DNA of 64,000 nt from Sphingobium bisphenolivorans (GCF_000412635.1 NZ_ASTG01000006.1:97254-161253), one strand, 5' to 3'. Positions 8,734 to 18,150 are shown, counted from the first letter of the stretch. Notes: generated by a model from the sequence alone, not told the origin. Numbers and translations are program-made.

Positions 8734-9783
8734 ATGAGCCGGGTGCAATGGCTGCGCGTCCATAAATATGTAGGGCTTGCCATGGCGGCGCTGCTGCTGG
8801 TGCAGGCGCTGACAGGCATGCTGCTGCTCTATCGCGGGCCGGTGGCGCGTCTGGTCGATCCGGCCGGCATGACCAGCCAAGGGGCCGGCCCGGCAACGCC
8901 GCCCGGCATGGCCGTCATGCGCGCGGAACAGGCGCTGCCCGGCTTTTCCGTCGTGCGCCTCTTCGCCCCCGACGTGGAGGGTGCCACCTATGTGGCGGAA
9001 ATGGCGAACGGCGCGGGCGAGAAGCGCTATGCGTCGATCGATCCGGCCGGCGGCGCGCTATTGCGAGCGGGCACGATCTGGGCCTTTCCGGTCGAGGCGG
9101 CGCTTCAAATTCACTATCGGTTGATGGCCGGCAAGGTGGGCATGGCGCTCGTGCTGCTGAACGCGCTGGCGCTGCTGACGATGGCCGCGACCGGCCTTGC
9201 CTATTGGTGGCCCAGGCGCGGCCCCGTTTCAAAGCATCTGTCGATCCGCTGGAGCATCGCCTTCCGGCTCGTGCTGCGGCAATTGCACCGCACCCTCGGC
9301 GTCGTCGCCTCGGCGCTGCTGGGCTTCATGGCGGTAACCGGCCTGCTCCTGATCGTGCCCGAGATCGTCGCGGCGGACGGCCCGCCGGCGCTGCACGCGG
9401 CATCCAGCGCGACCCGGATAGAACAGTCGCTGAGGATGGCGCAAAGTGCTTTCCCCAACATCCGCTTGCGCGATTTTCGGCTCGCAGGCGGGCAGCTGAT
9501 CGTCAATTTCAACGCGCCCGAGCGGAACCCGCGCGCCGTGCACCGCGCCATCGTCACGATCGCGGAACCGCATATCGTCAGCGCCACGCGCGCGGAGAAT
9601 AGCACCGCCTTGTGGATGACGGTGCTCCCGCTCCACGGCGGCAATAGTTTCGGCGCCGTGGGGCCCATGGTGCTGATGATCGTGGCGGTCATCCTTGCGG
9701 CGCTCGCCATTTCAGGACCGCTGATGTGGTGGCAGGCCAAGTCCCTGCGCCGGCGGTCCACCACCAGAAAGCAGATTGCATGA
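8734..9783 (+). CDS. PepSY-associated membrane protein (putative siderophore/metal reductase)
   Basis: This is a 349-residue inner-membrane protein with the PepSY_TM layout: a first helix at about residues 12-32 after an RVQWLRVHKYVGL start, a periplasmic loop, helices near 130-155 and 182-205, a second periplasmic PepSY-like loop and a last helix near 305-330. The motif RQLHRTLGVVASALLGFMAVTG before helix 3 is typical. Proteins of this type often follow TonB siderophore receptors and are thought to transfer electrons to chelated metal in the periplasm. It starts 104 bases after the receptor with a strong GGAAGGAAG. Its stop overlaps the start of the 2-hydroxyacid dehydrogenase gene by ATGA. 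Confidence 0.85.
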   Translation: MSRVQWLRVHKYVGLAMAALLLVQALTGMLLLYRGPVARLVDPAGMTSQGAGPATPPGMAVMRAEQALPGFSVVRLFAPDVEGATYVAEMANGAGEKRYASIDPAGGALLRAGTIWAFPVEAALQIHYRLMAGKVGMALVLLNALALLTMAATGLAYWWPRRGPVSKHLSIRWSIAFRLVLRQLHRTLGVVASALLGFMAVTGLLLIVPEIVAADGPPALHAASSATRIEQSLRMAQSAFPNIRLRDFRLAGGQLIVNFNAPERNPRAVHRAIVTIAEPHIVSATRAENSTALWMTVLPLHGGNSFGAVGPMVLMIVAVILAALAISGPLMWWQAKSLRRRSTTRKQIA

Positions 9784-10706
9784 CCCTGCTCTATACATCC
9801 GATCCGGAACGCGGTCGCATCTGGCGTGAAATTTTCGCTGCAGAGGCGCCCGACATCGGCTTTGTGACGACCGAGCAGATGACCGATCCGGCGGCTATCC
9901 GCTATTTGGCCGCCTGGGACCCTCCGCGCGATCTGCTGGAGCGACTGACGCGGCTTCAGGCGCTGTTTTCCGTGGGCGCCGGCATCGACCAGTTCGACAT
10001 GGACAAGCTGCCGCCGCACGTCCGGCTGGTGCGCATGATCGAACCGGGCATCACCGAGGGGATGGTCGAATATGCCTGCGCCGCCGTGCTGGCGCTGCAC
10101 CGCGACTTCATCGAATATGGCCTTGCGCAACGGGCGCATCGCTGGGCACCGATCACGCTCACCCCTGCTGGCTCCCGCCGCGTCGGGGTGATGGGACTGG
10201 GGCAGTTGGGTCAGGCGGTGCTGAACGCGCTGCTGCCGTTCGGCTTCGCGTTGTCGGGATGGAGCCGCTCGCGCCACCACATGGAAGGCGTTGCCTGTTA
10301 CGCGGGTGAGGCGGAGATGGCGGCGTTTCTGAAAGGTTGCGACATTCTGGTATGCCTGCTTCCCTTGACCGCAGAAACGCGCGGCATCTTGTGCCGGGAT
10401 ACATTGTCCAAGCTACCATTTGGCGCTGCCCTCATCAATGTAGGCCGGGGCGGTCATCTGGTGGAGCATGATCTGCTGTCATTGCTGGACGAAGGACGCA
10501 TTTCCGCTGCCATCCTGGACGTGACCGAGCCGGAACCCCTGCCGGAACAGCACCCCTTTTGGGATCATCCGCGCATCCTGCTGACCCCCCATATTGCGAG
10601 CATGACGCGGGCAGACACCGCTGCGCGGGCGCTGATCGCGAACATCCGGCGGCTTCAGGCGGGCGAGCCGATGGAGGGGGAAGTCGGTCGGGAACGGGGT
10701 TACTGA
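9780..10706 (+). CDS. GhrA-like D-2-hydroxyacid dehydrogenase
   Basis: This is a 308-residue NAD(P)H-dependent enzyme of the glyoxylate/hydroxypyruvate reductase A type. The nucleotide-binding motif GVMGLGQLGQAV is near residues 136-147. The catalytic set is present: Arg in NVGRGGHLVE, Glu in DVTEPEPLP, and His in LLTPHIAS. The length fits GhrA (about 310). The start at 9780 overlaps the PepSY stop as ATGA, so the two are translationally coupled. That is an unusual pairing, because the reductase has no obvious role in metal uptake. It may be a hitch-hiker, or its product (a small hydroxyacid) may matter as a chelator. An inverted repeat spans its stop codon. Confidence 0.88.
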   Translation: MTLLYTSDPERGRIWREIFAAEAPDIGFVTTEQMTDPAAIRYLAAWDPPRDLLERLTRLQALFSVGAGIDQFDMDKLPPHVRLVRMIEPGITEGMVEYACAAVLALHRDFIEYGLAQRAHRWAPITLTPAGSRRVGVMGLGQLGQAVLNALLPFGFALSGWSRSRHHMEGVACYAGEAEMAAFLKGCDILVCLLPLTAETRGILCRDTLSKLPFGAALINVGRGGHLVEHDLLSLLDEGRISAAILDVTEPEPLPEQHPFWDHPRILLTPHIASMTRADTAARALIANIRRLQAGEPMEGEVGRERGY

Positions 10707-10717
10707 CCAACCCCGTT
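10693..10717 (+). terminator. possible stem-loop terminator at the GhrA-like gene end
   Basis: AACGGGGTT (10693-10701) and its exact complement AACCCCGTT (10709-10717) form a 9-bp hairpin with a 7-base loop across the stop codon. No T run follows, so termination would be weak or rho-dependent. Confidence 0.35.
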
Positions 10718-11045
10718 GTCGTTGCCTGGGGGGGGGGCGGGAACCCGTCTCCCATAAGAAGCGCCAAGGTTGACCGGGCCGGGGGGGGTGGATCCCTCCT
10801 TCCGCGGGGATGACGAAGCAAGGGCTGGGCGGCGACATGATCTGCCGTAGGTTGCTCGATTCCCCTCCAGAACAAGCTTCCGCCTACCCCCCTTCGCGCC
10901 CTCATCCAACCGCAGCAAACTATGCCGAAACCATGCTATAAAAGGCCAAATCTGCGCCTCGTCCCGAACCAATCGGAGACATGTTCCGGACAGCCCATGT
11001 CGTAATGACTGCATCAAAGAGATGCCAACCAGGGGGATTGAACCC
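10718..11045. other. intergenic region with G-runs and a partial palindromic repeat
   Basis: This stretch of about 330 bases has no gene. It holds a run of 10 G (10728-10737), a run of 8 G (10781-10788), and near 10789-10812 a fragment (ATCCCTCCTTCCGCGGGGATGACG) that resembles one half of the palindromic repeats at 26.2 and 33.1 kb. A TATAAA at about 10937-10942 could be a -10 element for the operon beginning at 11046, but no good -35 matches it. Confidence 0.45.
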
Positions 11046-11714
11046 ATGCCCAACTTCCGGCCCAAATATATCAGCTTCGACTGCTATGGCACACTGACCC
11101 GTTTTCGCATGACCGAGATGGCGAGCGCCTTCATGGCCGATCGCGTCGCGGCTGAAGACCTGGCGGCCTTCTGCAAGGATTGGGGCGCCTATCGGCTCGA
11201 CCAGGTGCTGGGGCCGTGGGAACCCTATCAGGAGGTCATCCGCAACTCGCTGCGCCGCACCTGCAAGCGCTGGGGCGTGGAATATCGCGAGGCTGACGCC
11301 GACGCCGTCTACAACGCCGTGCCCACCTGGGGTCCGCATGAAGATGTGCCGGGCGGCCTGTCGAAGATCGGCGACAAGATCCCGCTCGTCATCCTCTCCA
11401 ACGCGATGAACGACCAGATCCATCACAATGTCGAGATGCTAGGCGCGCCGTTCCACAAGGTCTACACCGCGCAAATGGCGCAGGCCTACAAGCCGCGCAT
11501 GCAGGCGTTCGAATATATGTTCGACCAGCTCGGCGCGAAGCCCGAAGAGATGATGCACGTCTCCTCCAGCTTCCGTTATGACCAGAATACCGCGACGGAC
11601 CTGCATTTCGGTTGCCGCGTGTTCGTCGGCCGCGGACATGAGCCTTCGAACCCCTTCTATCGCGACGTGGAAATCCCGCACATCGGCGCTCTGCCGGCCG
11701 TCGTGGGCCTCTGA
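11046..11714 (+). CDS. HAD-superfamily hydrolase, haloacid dehalogenase type II-like
   Basis: This is a 222-residue HAD protein. Motif I is SFDCYGTLTRF with nucleophile Asp12, motif II VILSNAMND, motif III Lys in AYKPRMQAFEYMF, and the last motif VSSSFRYDQNTA. The arrangement with CYGTL and the K-P-R-x-x-x-x-x-Y-x-F segment resembles type II 2-haloacid dehalogenases. Many relatives are phosphatases, and the SSNxxD motif of true dehalogenases is here SSSFRYD, so the substrate is open. It opens the nine-gene 11046-20940 operon. AGGGGG lies about 9 bases upstream of the chosen start; the frame also allows 11022. It is followed 8 bases later by the flavoprotein gene. Confidence 0.82.
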   Translation: MPNFRPKYISFDCYGTLTRFRMTEMASAFMADRVAAEDLAAFCKDWGAYRLDQVLGPWEPYQEVIRNSLRRTCKRWGVEYREADADAVYNAVPTWGPHEDVPGGLSKIGDKIPLVILSNAMNDQIHHNVEMLGAPFHKVYTAQMAQAYKPRMQAFEYMFDQLGAKPEEMMHVSSSFRYDQNTATDLHFGCRVFVGRGHEPSNPFYRDVEIPHIGALPAVVGL

Positions 11715-11722
11715 TCCGCTCG

Positions 11723-13006
11723 ATGAGCGCATCCCCCCTCTCCTACTGGCTCGCAAGCGCGCCCGGCTTCACCGGCGGGGCGCAAGGGAGTGTCGAAGGC
11801 AAGGCGGACGTCGCGATCATCGGCGGCGGCTTTACCGGGCTTTCGGCGGCGCTGGCGCTGGCGAAGCGTGGCGCGAGCGTCGTGCTGCTGGAGAAGGGAG
11901 AGGTCGTCGGAGAGGCGTCCGGGCGCAACGGCGGGCAGTGCAACAACGGCACCGCGCATGACTATGGCGCGCTTTCCGCCCGCTTCGGGAAGGATGTCGC
12001 CAAGGCCTATTACCGCGCACATGTCGATGCGGTCGACAATGTCGAGCGGCTGGTGCGCGAGGAAGCCATCGACTGCGCCTTCAACCGCTGCGGTCGGGTG
12101 AAGCTGGCCGCCAAGCCGCAACATTATGAGAAGCTGGTGCGGGCGCACGACCTGCTCGCCGCCGAGGTGGACGACAATGTCCGCCTGGTCCCGCCCGAGC
12201 GCATCCGCGAGGAAGTGGGGTCGGACGCTTTTCATGGCGCGCTGATCCAGACGACGAGCGCGCAACTGCATCCGGCGCGCTTTGGCGTTGGGCTGGCGGA
12301 AGCGGCGGCACGGGCAGGCGCGAAGATCTACGAGGGTGCCGAAGTTACCGGGCTGGACCGGCTGGCGAAAGGCTGGCGCGTGACGACGCCAAAGGGGCAA
12401 GTCGCGGCCGATCAGCTGCTGGTCGCGACCGGTGGTGCGCCTGCGGCTGCGCCCTTCGGCTTTTTCCGGCGACGGATCGTGTCGGTGGGAAGCTTCATCA
12501 TCGCGACCGAGCCGCTGGATGATGCGGTGATCGATTTGCTGCTGCCCGGCCGGCGCAACTATGTGACCAGCAAGAATATCGGCAATTATTTCCGCCTGAC
12601 CGCCGACAACCGGCTGATCTTCGGCGGCCGCGCGCGCTTTGCGATCAGTGACCCACGCTCCGACCTCAAGAGCGGCCGCATCCTCGAACAGACGATGCAC
12701 GATATCTTTCCGGTGCTGAAGGGCGTGGGTGTCGATCATGTCTGGGGCGGGATGGTGGACCTGACCGCCGACCGCCTGCCCCGCGCGGGCGAGCAGGACG
12801 GGCTTTTCTATTCGATGGGCTATAGCGGCCATGGCGTGCAGATGGCGACCTATATGGGTCAGCAGATGGCGCAAGTGATGGCGGGCGATCGCGCCGCCAA
12901 TCCGTGGGACGGCCTCGATTGGCCGAGCGTGCCGGGCCATTTCGGCAAGCCCTGGTTCCTGCCGCTCGTCGGCCTGTGGTATAAGTGGCAGGACGTGATC
13001 CATTGA
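11723..13006 (+). CDS. FAD-dependent amine oxidase of the DAO/PuuB type
   Basis: This is a 427-residue flavoprotein. The FAD-binding motif VAIIGGGFTGLSAALALAKRG is near residues 30-50, and the GEASGRNGGQCNNG motif is typical of gamma-glutamylputrescine oxidoreductase (PuuB/OrdL) relatives. The C-terminal FAD contact FYSMGYSGHGVQMATYMGQ is also present. These enzymes oxidise an amine or a secondary amine to an aldehyde and ammonia using O2. The substrate here is not known. No PuuA-type glutamine synthetase is next to it, so gamma-glutamylputrescine is not certain. The gene is the second of the operon, and its stop overlaps the start of the binding-protein gene (TGATG). Confidence 0.85.
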   Translation: MSASPLSYWLASAPGFTGGAQGSVEGKADVAIIGGGFTGLSAALALAKRGASVVLLEKGEVVGEASGRNGGQCNNGTAHDYGALSARFGKDVAKAYYRAHVDAVDNVERLVREEAIDCAFNRCGRVKLAAKPQHYEKLVRAHDLLAAEVDDNVRLVPPERIREEVGSDAFHGALIQTTSAQLHPARFGVGLAEAAARAGAKIYEGAEVTGLDRLAKGWRVTTPKGQVAADQLLVATGGAPAAAPFGFFRRRIVSVGSFIIATEPLDDAVIDLLLPGRRNYVTSKNIGNYFRLTADNRLIFGGRARFAISDPRSDLKSGRILEQTMHDIFPVLKGVGVDHVWGGMVDLTADRLPRAGEQDGLFYSMGYSGHGVQMATYMGQQMAQVMAGDRAANPWDGLDWPSVPGHFGKPWFLPLVGLWYKWQDVIH

Positions 13007-14538
13007 TGGACGATCTCCCTTTTTCGCGGCGTGAGCTGCTGGGCGGAGTGGGCGCTGGACTACTGCTGCCGCAAGCCGCGCTCGCAGCGCCCGCGAAGCC
13101 GCGTGTCGGCGGGCGCATTCGGGTGGCGAGCCTGTCCAGCTCCACCGCCGATACGCTGGACCCGGCCAAGGGGGCGCTGTCGACCGACTATATCCGCCAT
13201 TATATGCTCTACAGCGGGCTGACCCAGCTCGACCGCAACCTGGTGCCGCGCCCCGCCCTTGCCGAGCGGATGGAGAGCAAGGATCAGAAGAACTGGCATG
13301 TCCGCCTGCGCCGGGGCGTGACCTTCCACGATGGCGCCACGCTGACCGCCAGGGACGTCGCCTGGTCGCTGCTGCGGCACAAGGATCCCGCCGTCGGCTC
13401 GAAGATGGCGACCATCGCGGAACAGTTCGCCGAGGTGAAGGCCACCGGGCCGCATGATCTGATCATCCGCCTGACCGGCCCGAACGCCGACCTGCCGACC
13501 ATCCTGGCCCAGTCGCACTTCCTGATCCTGCGGGCGGGGCAAAAGGATTTTGGCACCGCCAATGGCACCGGCCCCTTTCGCTGCGTCCAGTTCCGCCCCG
13601 GCGTTCGCACGCTGGTCCGACGCAATCCCGACTACTGGAAGCCCGGCAAACCCTATCTGGAGGAGATCGAGCTGATCGGGATCCCCGATGAGGTCAGCCG
13701 GGTGAACGCGCTGCTCTCCGGCGACGTGCATCTGGTCATCGCGGTCAACCCGCGCTCGGCCAAGCGGGTCAAGGCCTCGCGCCGTCATGCGCTGATGGAA
13801 AGCAAATCGGGCCTCTACACCAACCTCATCATGCAGCAGGGCGCGATGCCCACGGGCAACCCCCATTTCGTCGCGGCGATGAAATATCTGGTGGACCGGC
13901 CGCTCATCAAACGGGCGCTCTATCGTGACTATGCGACGATCGCCAACGATCATCCGATCCCGCCCTTCCACCCCTATTACCGGTCCGATCTGCCGCAGAC
14001 CTCGCTCGATCTGGACAAGGCGAGATGGCATCTTCAGCGGGCGGGCCTCAGCGGCGTGCGGCTGCCGGTCTATGCCTCCCCCGCGGCGGACGGGTCGGTC
14101 GACATGGCGTCGATCATGCAGGAATATGGATCGCGCGTCGGCCTGAACCTCGCCGTGAACCGGGTGCCGGGCGACGGCTATTGGTCGACACACTGGATGA
14201 AGCATCCGCTGACCTTCGGCAACACCAACCCAAGGCCGACCGCCGACCTGATCTTCAGCCTTTTCTACAAGTCCGATGCCGACTGGAACGAGTCCGGCTG
14301 GAAAAACCCGCGTTTCGACCGGCTGCTGCTGGAGGCGCGCGGCGAGGCGGATCAGGCGCGGCGCAAGCAGCTCTACGGTGAGATGCAGGGTCTGGTCCAT
14401 GACCGCTGCGGCGTCGCCATTCCCGTCTTCATCAGCCTGGTCGACGGGTTCGACCGTCGGCTTAAGGGGCTATATCCGATGTCGACGGGCGGCCTCATGG
14501 GCTATCAATTCGCCGAGCATGTGTGGTGGGAAGGCTGA
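13006..14538 (+). CDS. ABC transporter substrate-binding protein, peptide/opine class
   Basis: This is a 510-residue solute-binding protein of the SBP_bac_5 family (DppA/OppA type). The N-terminus has FSRRELLGGVGAGLLLPQAALAA, a twin-arginine motif at residues 8-9 followed by a hydrophobic stretch, so export by Tat is likely. The core holds LDPAKGALSTDYIRHYMLYSGL, LRRGVTFHDGATLTARDVAWSL, a GTGPFR motif and NPDYWKPGKPYLEEI, all hallmark positions. The family delivers di/oligopeptides, opines or similar compounds to its permease. The overlap with the gene before (TGATG) and the gene after (TGATG) fixes the start at 13006. Organic-substrate ABC importers of this class are not common in sphingomonads. 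Confidence 0.92.
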   Translation: MDDLPFSRRELLGGVGAGLLLPQAALAAPAKPRVGGRIRVASLSSSTADTLDPAKGALSTDYIRHYMLYSGLTQLDRNLVPRPALAERMESKDQKNWHVRLRRGVTFHDGATLTARDVAWSLLRHKDPAVGSKMATIAEQFAEVKATGPHDLIIRLTGPNADLPTILAQSHFLILRAGQKDFGTANGTGPFRCVQFRPGVRTLVRRNPDYWKPGKPYLEEIELIGIPDEVSRVNALLSGDVHLVIAVNPRSAKRVKASRRHALMESKSGLYTNLIMQQGAMPTGNPHFVAAMKYLVDRPLIKRALYRDYATIANDHPIPPFHPYYRSDLPQTSLDLDKARWHLQRAGLSGVRLPVYASPAADGSVDMASIMQEYGSRVGLNLAVNRVPGDGYWSTHWMKHPLTFGNTNPRPTADLIFSLFYKSDADWNESGWKNPRFDRLLLEARGEADQARRKQLYGEMQGLVHDRCGVAIPVFISLVDGFDRRLKGLYPMSTGGLMGYQFAEHVWWEG

Positions 14539-15518
14539 TGGCGGGCGCATCCTCCTCTTCGGGCGTCAAGGCGGCGTTGTCGCTGATCGCCAAGCGCTTT
14601 GCCTCCTCGCTGCTGACGCTGTTCCTGGTGTCGCTGGTGGTCTTCACCATCGCGCAACTGCTCCCCGGCGACGCCGCGCAGGAGGCGCTTGGCCAAAGCG
14701 CCACTGCCGAGCAGGTCCAGGCATTGCGCCACGAAATGGGCCTCGATCGACCGGCGCATGAACGCTATGCGAGCTGGCTATCCGGCATGGTGAGCGGCGA
14801 TCCGGGCCAGTCCCTTGTCGCCAATTTGCCCGTGTCCGAAGTCATATCCAGCCGACTGCCCAATAGCCTGCTGCTCGCAGCCCTGAGCGCGTTGGTCGCC
14901 GTGCCGGTTGCTCTCGCCATCGGTATCGGATCGGCGATGAACCGGGGCGGCAAGCTGGACCGGGCGCTCAACATCTCGACACTTTCCATGGTCGCGGTGC
15001 CGGAATTTTTGGTCGCGACGCTAGCCGTCCTGATCTTTTCGGTGAAGCTGCGCTGGCTGCCCTCCATCGCTCTGGTCGCGGACGATATGAGCTGGGGCGA
15101 CTATCTGCGGGGAGCGGCGATGCCGATCCTCTGCCTCTCCATCGTCGTGATTGCCCAGATGGCGCGCATGACCCGCGCCGCCGTGATCGACCAGATGGAC
15201 CGGCCCTATGTCGAAATGGCGGTGCTGAAGGGCGTCGCCCCGGTCCGGATGGTGCTGCGGCACATCATGCCCAATGCCGTCGCGCCGATCGTCAACGCGA
15301 TGGCCTTGAGCCTCTCCTACCTGCTGGGCGGGGCGATCATCGTCGAGACTATCTTCAACTATCCCGGCCTTGCGAGCCTGATGGTGAACGCGGTGACCAG
15401 CCGCGACATGCCTTTGCTTCAGGCCTGCGCGATGATCTTCTGCGCGGCCTATCTCATCCTCATGCTGATCGCGGACGTCACCGCCATCCTTGCGAACCCC
15501 AGGCTGCGCGCACAATGA
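14538..15518 (+). CDS. ABC transporter permease (DppB type)
   Basis: This is a 326-residue inner-membrane permease with about six helices. The DppB/OppB-type N-terminus has FTIAQLLPGDAAQ and the conserved HEMGLDRPAHERYASWLSGM. The C-terminal half carries the EAA-like loop (EMAVLKGVAPVRMVLRHIMPNAVAP) that docks on the ATPase. The start overlaps the preceding stop (TGATG) and the stop overlaps the next start (ATGA). It forms the transport channel together with the next gene product. Confidence 0.93.
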   Translation: MAGASSSSGVKAALSLIAKRFASSLLTLFLVSLVVFTIAQLLPGDAAQEALGQSATAEQVQALRHEMGLDRPAHERYASWLSGMVSGDPGQSLVANLPVSEVISSRLPNSLLLAALSALVAVPVALAIGIGSAMNRGGKLDRALNISTLSMVAVPEFLVATLAVLIFSVKLRWLPSIALVADDMSWGDYLRGAAMPILCLSIVVIAQMARMTRAAVIDQMDRPYVEMAVLKGVAPVRMVLRHIMPNAVAPIVNAMALSLSYLLGGAIIVETIFNYPGLASLMVNAVTSRDMPLLQACAMIFCAAYLILMLIADVTAILANPRLRAQ

Positions 15519-16336
15519 CCGCTTCCTCCCTCCGCTGGGCCAAGGCCCTCCCGCTGTCGGCCAAGATCGGCCTCGCCTTCGTGCTCTTCTGGCTGACGGT
15601 CGCGGTTGTCGGGCCGATGCTGGCGCCCTACCCGGTCGGCGCGTTCGTCGCCTATGATGTGTTCGACGGCGTGTCGGCGCAGCATTGGCTCGGCAGCGAC
15701 TATCTCGGCCGCGACGTGCTGAGCCGCCTGCTCTCGGGTGCGCGCTACACGGTGGGGCTGGCCGCCGCCGCTGCGCTGCTGGCGAGCGCCACCGGCACCG
15801 CTCTCGCCCTGACCGCTGCGGTCGGCGGGCCAAAGGTGGACGAGCCGCTGTCCCGCTTCATGGACACGCTGATCTCGATCCCGTCCAAGATATTGTCGCT
15901 GGTGCTGGTCGCCGCTTTCGGTTCTTCGCTGCCGCTGCTGCTGCTGATCGCCGCCGTCACCTATGTTCCGGGCAATTACCGCATCGCCCGCGCGCTGGCG
16001 GTGAACCTGGCGCAGATGGACTATGTGCAGGTGGCGCGGGCACGCGGTGAAGGGCGCATCCATCTCGCACTCCGGGAAATCCTGCCCAACATGATCCACC
16101 CGCTGCTGGCCGATTTCGGCCTGCGCTTCGTGTTCATCGTGTTGCTGCTGTCGGGCCTCAGCTTCCTCGGCCTCGGGGTACAGCCGCCCGACGCGGACCT
16201 TGGCTCGTTGGTGCGCGAGAATATCTCCGGCCTTGGCGAAGGCGCGCTGGCGATCCTGATGCCCGCCGTTGCCATCGCGACGCTGACCGTGGGGGTCAAC
16301 CTGCTGATCGATGGCCTCAAGGGGAAGCGCGCATGA
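15515..16336 (+). CDS. ABC transporter permease (DppC type)
   Basis: This is a 273-residue second permease. The OppC-type start is present (a membrane helix, then HWLGSDYLGRDVLSRLLSGARYTVGLA), and the ATPase-coupling loop is QVARARGEGRIHLALREILPNMIHPLLADF. The ending LSFLGLGVQPPDADLGSLVRENI is typical of peptide/nickel-class permeases. It overlaps its neighbours on both sides by ATGA, so it is tightly coupled with the other transporter genes. Confidence 0.93.
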   Translation: MTASSLRWAKALPLSAKIGLAFVLFWLTVAVVGPMLAPYPVGAFVAYDVFDGVSAQHWLGSDYLGRDVLSRLLSGARYTVGLAAAAALLASATGTALALTAAVGGPKVDEPLSRFMDTLISIPSKILSLVLVAAFGSSLPLLLLIAAVTYVPGNYRIARALAVNLAQMDYVQVARARGEGRIHLALREILPNMIHPLLADFGLRFVFIVLLLSGLSFLGLGVQPPDADLGSLVRENISGLGEGALAILMPAVAIATLTVGVNLLIDGLKGKRA

Positions 16337-18150
16337 CCGCTCATGTCGAGGTAAACGGCCTTCGCGTCACCGCCCGCAATGCAGCGGGCGAAACGTTCCC
16401 CATCGTCAGCGAGATCGACTTCGCGCTGAAGCGAGGCGAGGTGCTGGCGCTGATCGGCGAGTCCGGCTCCGGCAAGACGACCATCGCCCTTACCCTGCTC
16501 GGCCACGCCCGCCCCGGCGCGACGATCGCGGGCGGGTCGATCCGGGTCGGCGACCACGAAATCCTTTCCCTCGATGCCAGGGGCATCGCCCAGCTGCGCG
16601 GCAACCGCATCGCCTATATCGCACAGTCGGCAGCGTCCGCGTTCAACCCCTCGCGCACGATCATGGATCAGGTGATCGAGCCGGCGCTGATCCACCACCT
16701 CATGCCGCGTGCGCAGGCGGAGAAGAAGGCGGTCGAGCTGTTCCGCGCCCTCGCCTTGCCCTTCCCCGACACCATCGGCTCACGCTATCCGCATCAGCTT
16801 TCGGGCGGGCAGTTGCAGCGGCTGATGGCCTCAATGGCGCTCGTCACCGATCCTGAACTGGTCATACTGGACGAGCCGACCACCGCGCTCGACGTCACCA
16901 CCCAGATCGAAGTGCTGCGCGCCTTCAAGGCCGTGGTGTTGGAGCGCGGCGCGACGGCTGTCTACGTCTCGCATGACCTTGCCGTCGTCGCGCAGATGGC
17001 GGACCAGATCGTGGTGCTGAACCAGGGCCGCATCCGCGAAAAGGGTGCGGCGGACCAGATCCTCCACCGCCCCGCCGACGATTATACCAAGACGCTGATG
17101 GCCGCTGCCCGGCCCGCCATCCGTCCCGCGCCCAAGCAAGCCGTCCTGCCCTCCGCGCCTCTGCTGGAAATCCGCGACATGACGGCGGGCTATGGCAAGA
17201 TCGGCAAGGACGGCCGCCCGCGCATCCCCGTGCTGCGCGACATCAACCTGACCATAGAACGCGGCGCGACCCTGGGCGTCATCGGCGAGTCCGGTTCGGG
17301 CAAGTCAACCATGGCGCGCGTGATCGCCGGGCTTCTACCCCCGGCGCAAGGCGAAGTGCTGCTGAACGGCGAGCCTCTGCCGCCGGGCCTCAAGGGCCGC
17401 AGCCGCGACCAGTTCCGGCGCATCCAGCTGGTGTTCCAGAATGCTGACACGGCGCTCAACCCAGCGCATAGCGTGGGCCAGATCCTCTCCCGCCCCCTAG
17501 CTTTCTACCACGGCCTCAAGGGCAATGCCGCGCGGCTGCGGGTGCTCGAACTGCTCGACCTCATTCGCCTGCCCGCGACCGTCATCGACCGGCGTTGCGG
17601 CGAACTGTCGGGCGGGCAGAAGCAGCGCATCAATCTTGCCCGTGCCCTCGCCGCCGATCCCGAACTCATCCTCTGCGACGAAGTGACCTCCGCCCTCGAT
17701 ACCGTTGTGGGAGCGGCGATCCTCGACCTGATGGCGGAACTTCGCAAGGAACTGGGCGTCGCCTATATGTTCATCAGCCACGACATCTCGACCGTGCGCG
17801 CGATCTGCGACGACATCCTCGTCCTCTATTCCGGCACGATGGTCGACATGGGACGTCGCGAGGCGTTCCGCGCCGCGCCCTTCCACCCCTATACCGACCT
17901 GCTGATCGGCTCCGTCCCGGAGATGCGCGCGGGCTGGCTGGAGGAAAGCGCCGCCGCCCGCTCGCTCCCGCGGATCGGCGCGCCGGCAGAGGAAGCCGAT
18001 CTCTGCCGCTTCCTCCCCCGCTGCCCGGCGCGGATCGACGGCCTGTGCAACGTCACGCCACCGCCGCGCCACCAGCTGTCGAAGGGCAACGACATATTGT
18101 GCCATCATGGAGAAGTGACTTTGACGCAAGTTCAGGGGGTGGCCGCATGA
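16333..18150 (+). CDS. fused double ATPase of the peptide-class ABC importer
   Basis: This is a 605-residue protein with two complete ABC domains, equivalent to DppD and DppF in one chain. The first has Walker A GESGSGKTT, signature LSGGQLQR and Walker B VILDEPTTALD. The second begins near residue 275 with Walker A GESGSGKST, signature LSGGQKQR and a Walker B LILCDEVTSALD. An oligopeptide-transporter C-terminal extension follows, with two or more cysteines (CRFLPRCPARIDGLC). It hydrolyses ATP to drive import through the two permeases. Fused forms are known in other proteobacteria. It overlaps both neighbours by ATGA. Confidence 0.94.
   Translation: MTAHVEVNGLRVTARNAAGETFPIVSEIDFALKRGEVLALIGESGSGKTTIALTLLGHARPGATIAGGSIRVGDHEILSLDARGIAQLRGNRIAYIAQSAASAFNPSRTIMDQVIEPALIHHLMPRAQAEKKAVELFRALALPFPDTIGSRYPHQLSGGQLQRLMASMALVTDPELVILDEPTTALDVTTQIEVLRAFKAVVLERGATAVYVSHDLAVVAQMADQIVVLNQGRIREKGAADQILHRPADDYTKTLMAAARPAIRPAPKQAVLPSAPLLEIRDMTAGYGKIGKDGRPRIPVLRDINLTIERGATLGVIGESGSGKSTMARVIAGLLPPAQGEVLLNGEPLPPGLKGRSRDQFRRIQLVFQNADTALNPAHSVGQILSRPLAFYHGLKGNAARLRVLELLDLIRLPATVIDRRCGELSGGQKQRINLARALAADPELILCDEVTSALDTVVGAAILDLMAELRKELGVAYMFISHDISTVRAICDDILVLYSGTMVDMGRREAFRAAPFHPYTDLLIGSVPEMRAGWLEESAAARSLPRIGAPAEEADLCRFLPRCPARIDGLCNVTPPPRHQLSKGNDILCHHGEVTLTQVQGVAA

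Noticed and set aside
10728-10788. Runs of 10 and 8 G as a phase-variable switch
   Set aside because: They lie some 260-320 bases before the next start codon with no promoter or ribosome binding site near, so there is no evident effect on expression; recorded only as repeats.
11046-11714. HAD protein as a true L-2-haloacid dehalogenase
   Set aside because: The fold and motif I fit, but the usual SSNxxD motif is SSSFRYD here, and the operon context suggests amine or opine catabolism, so only the superfamily is claimed.
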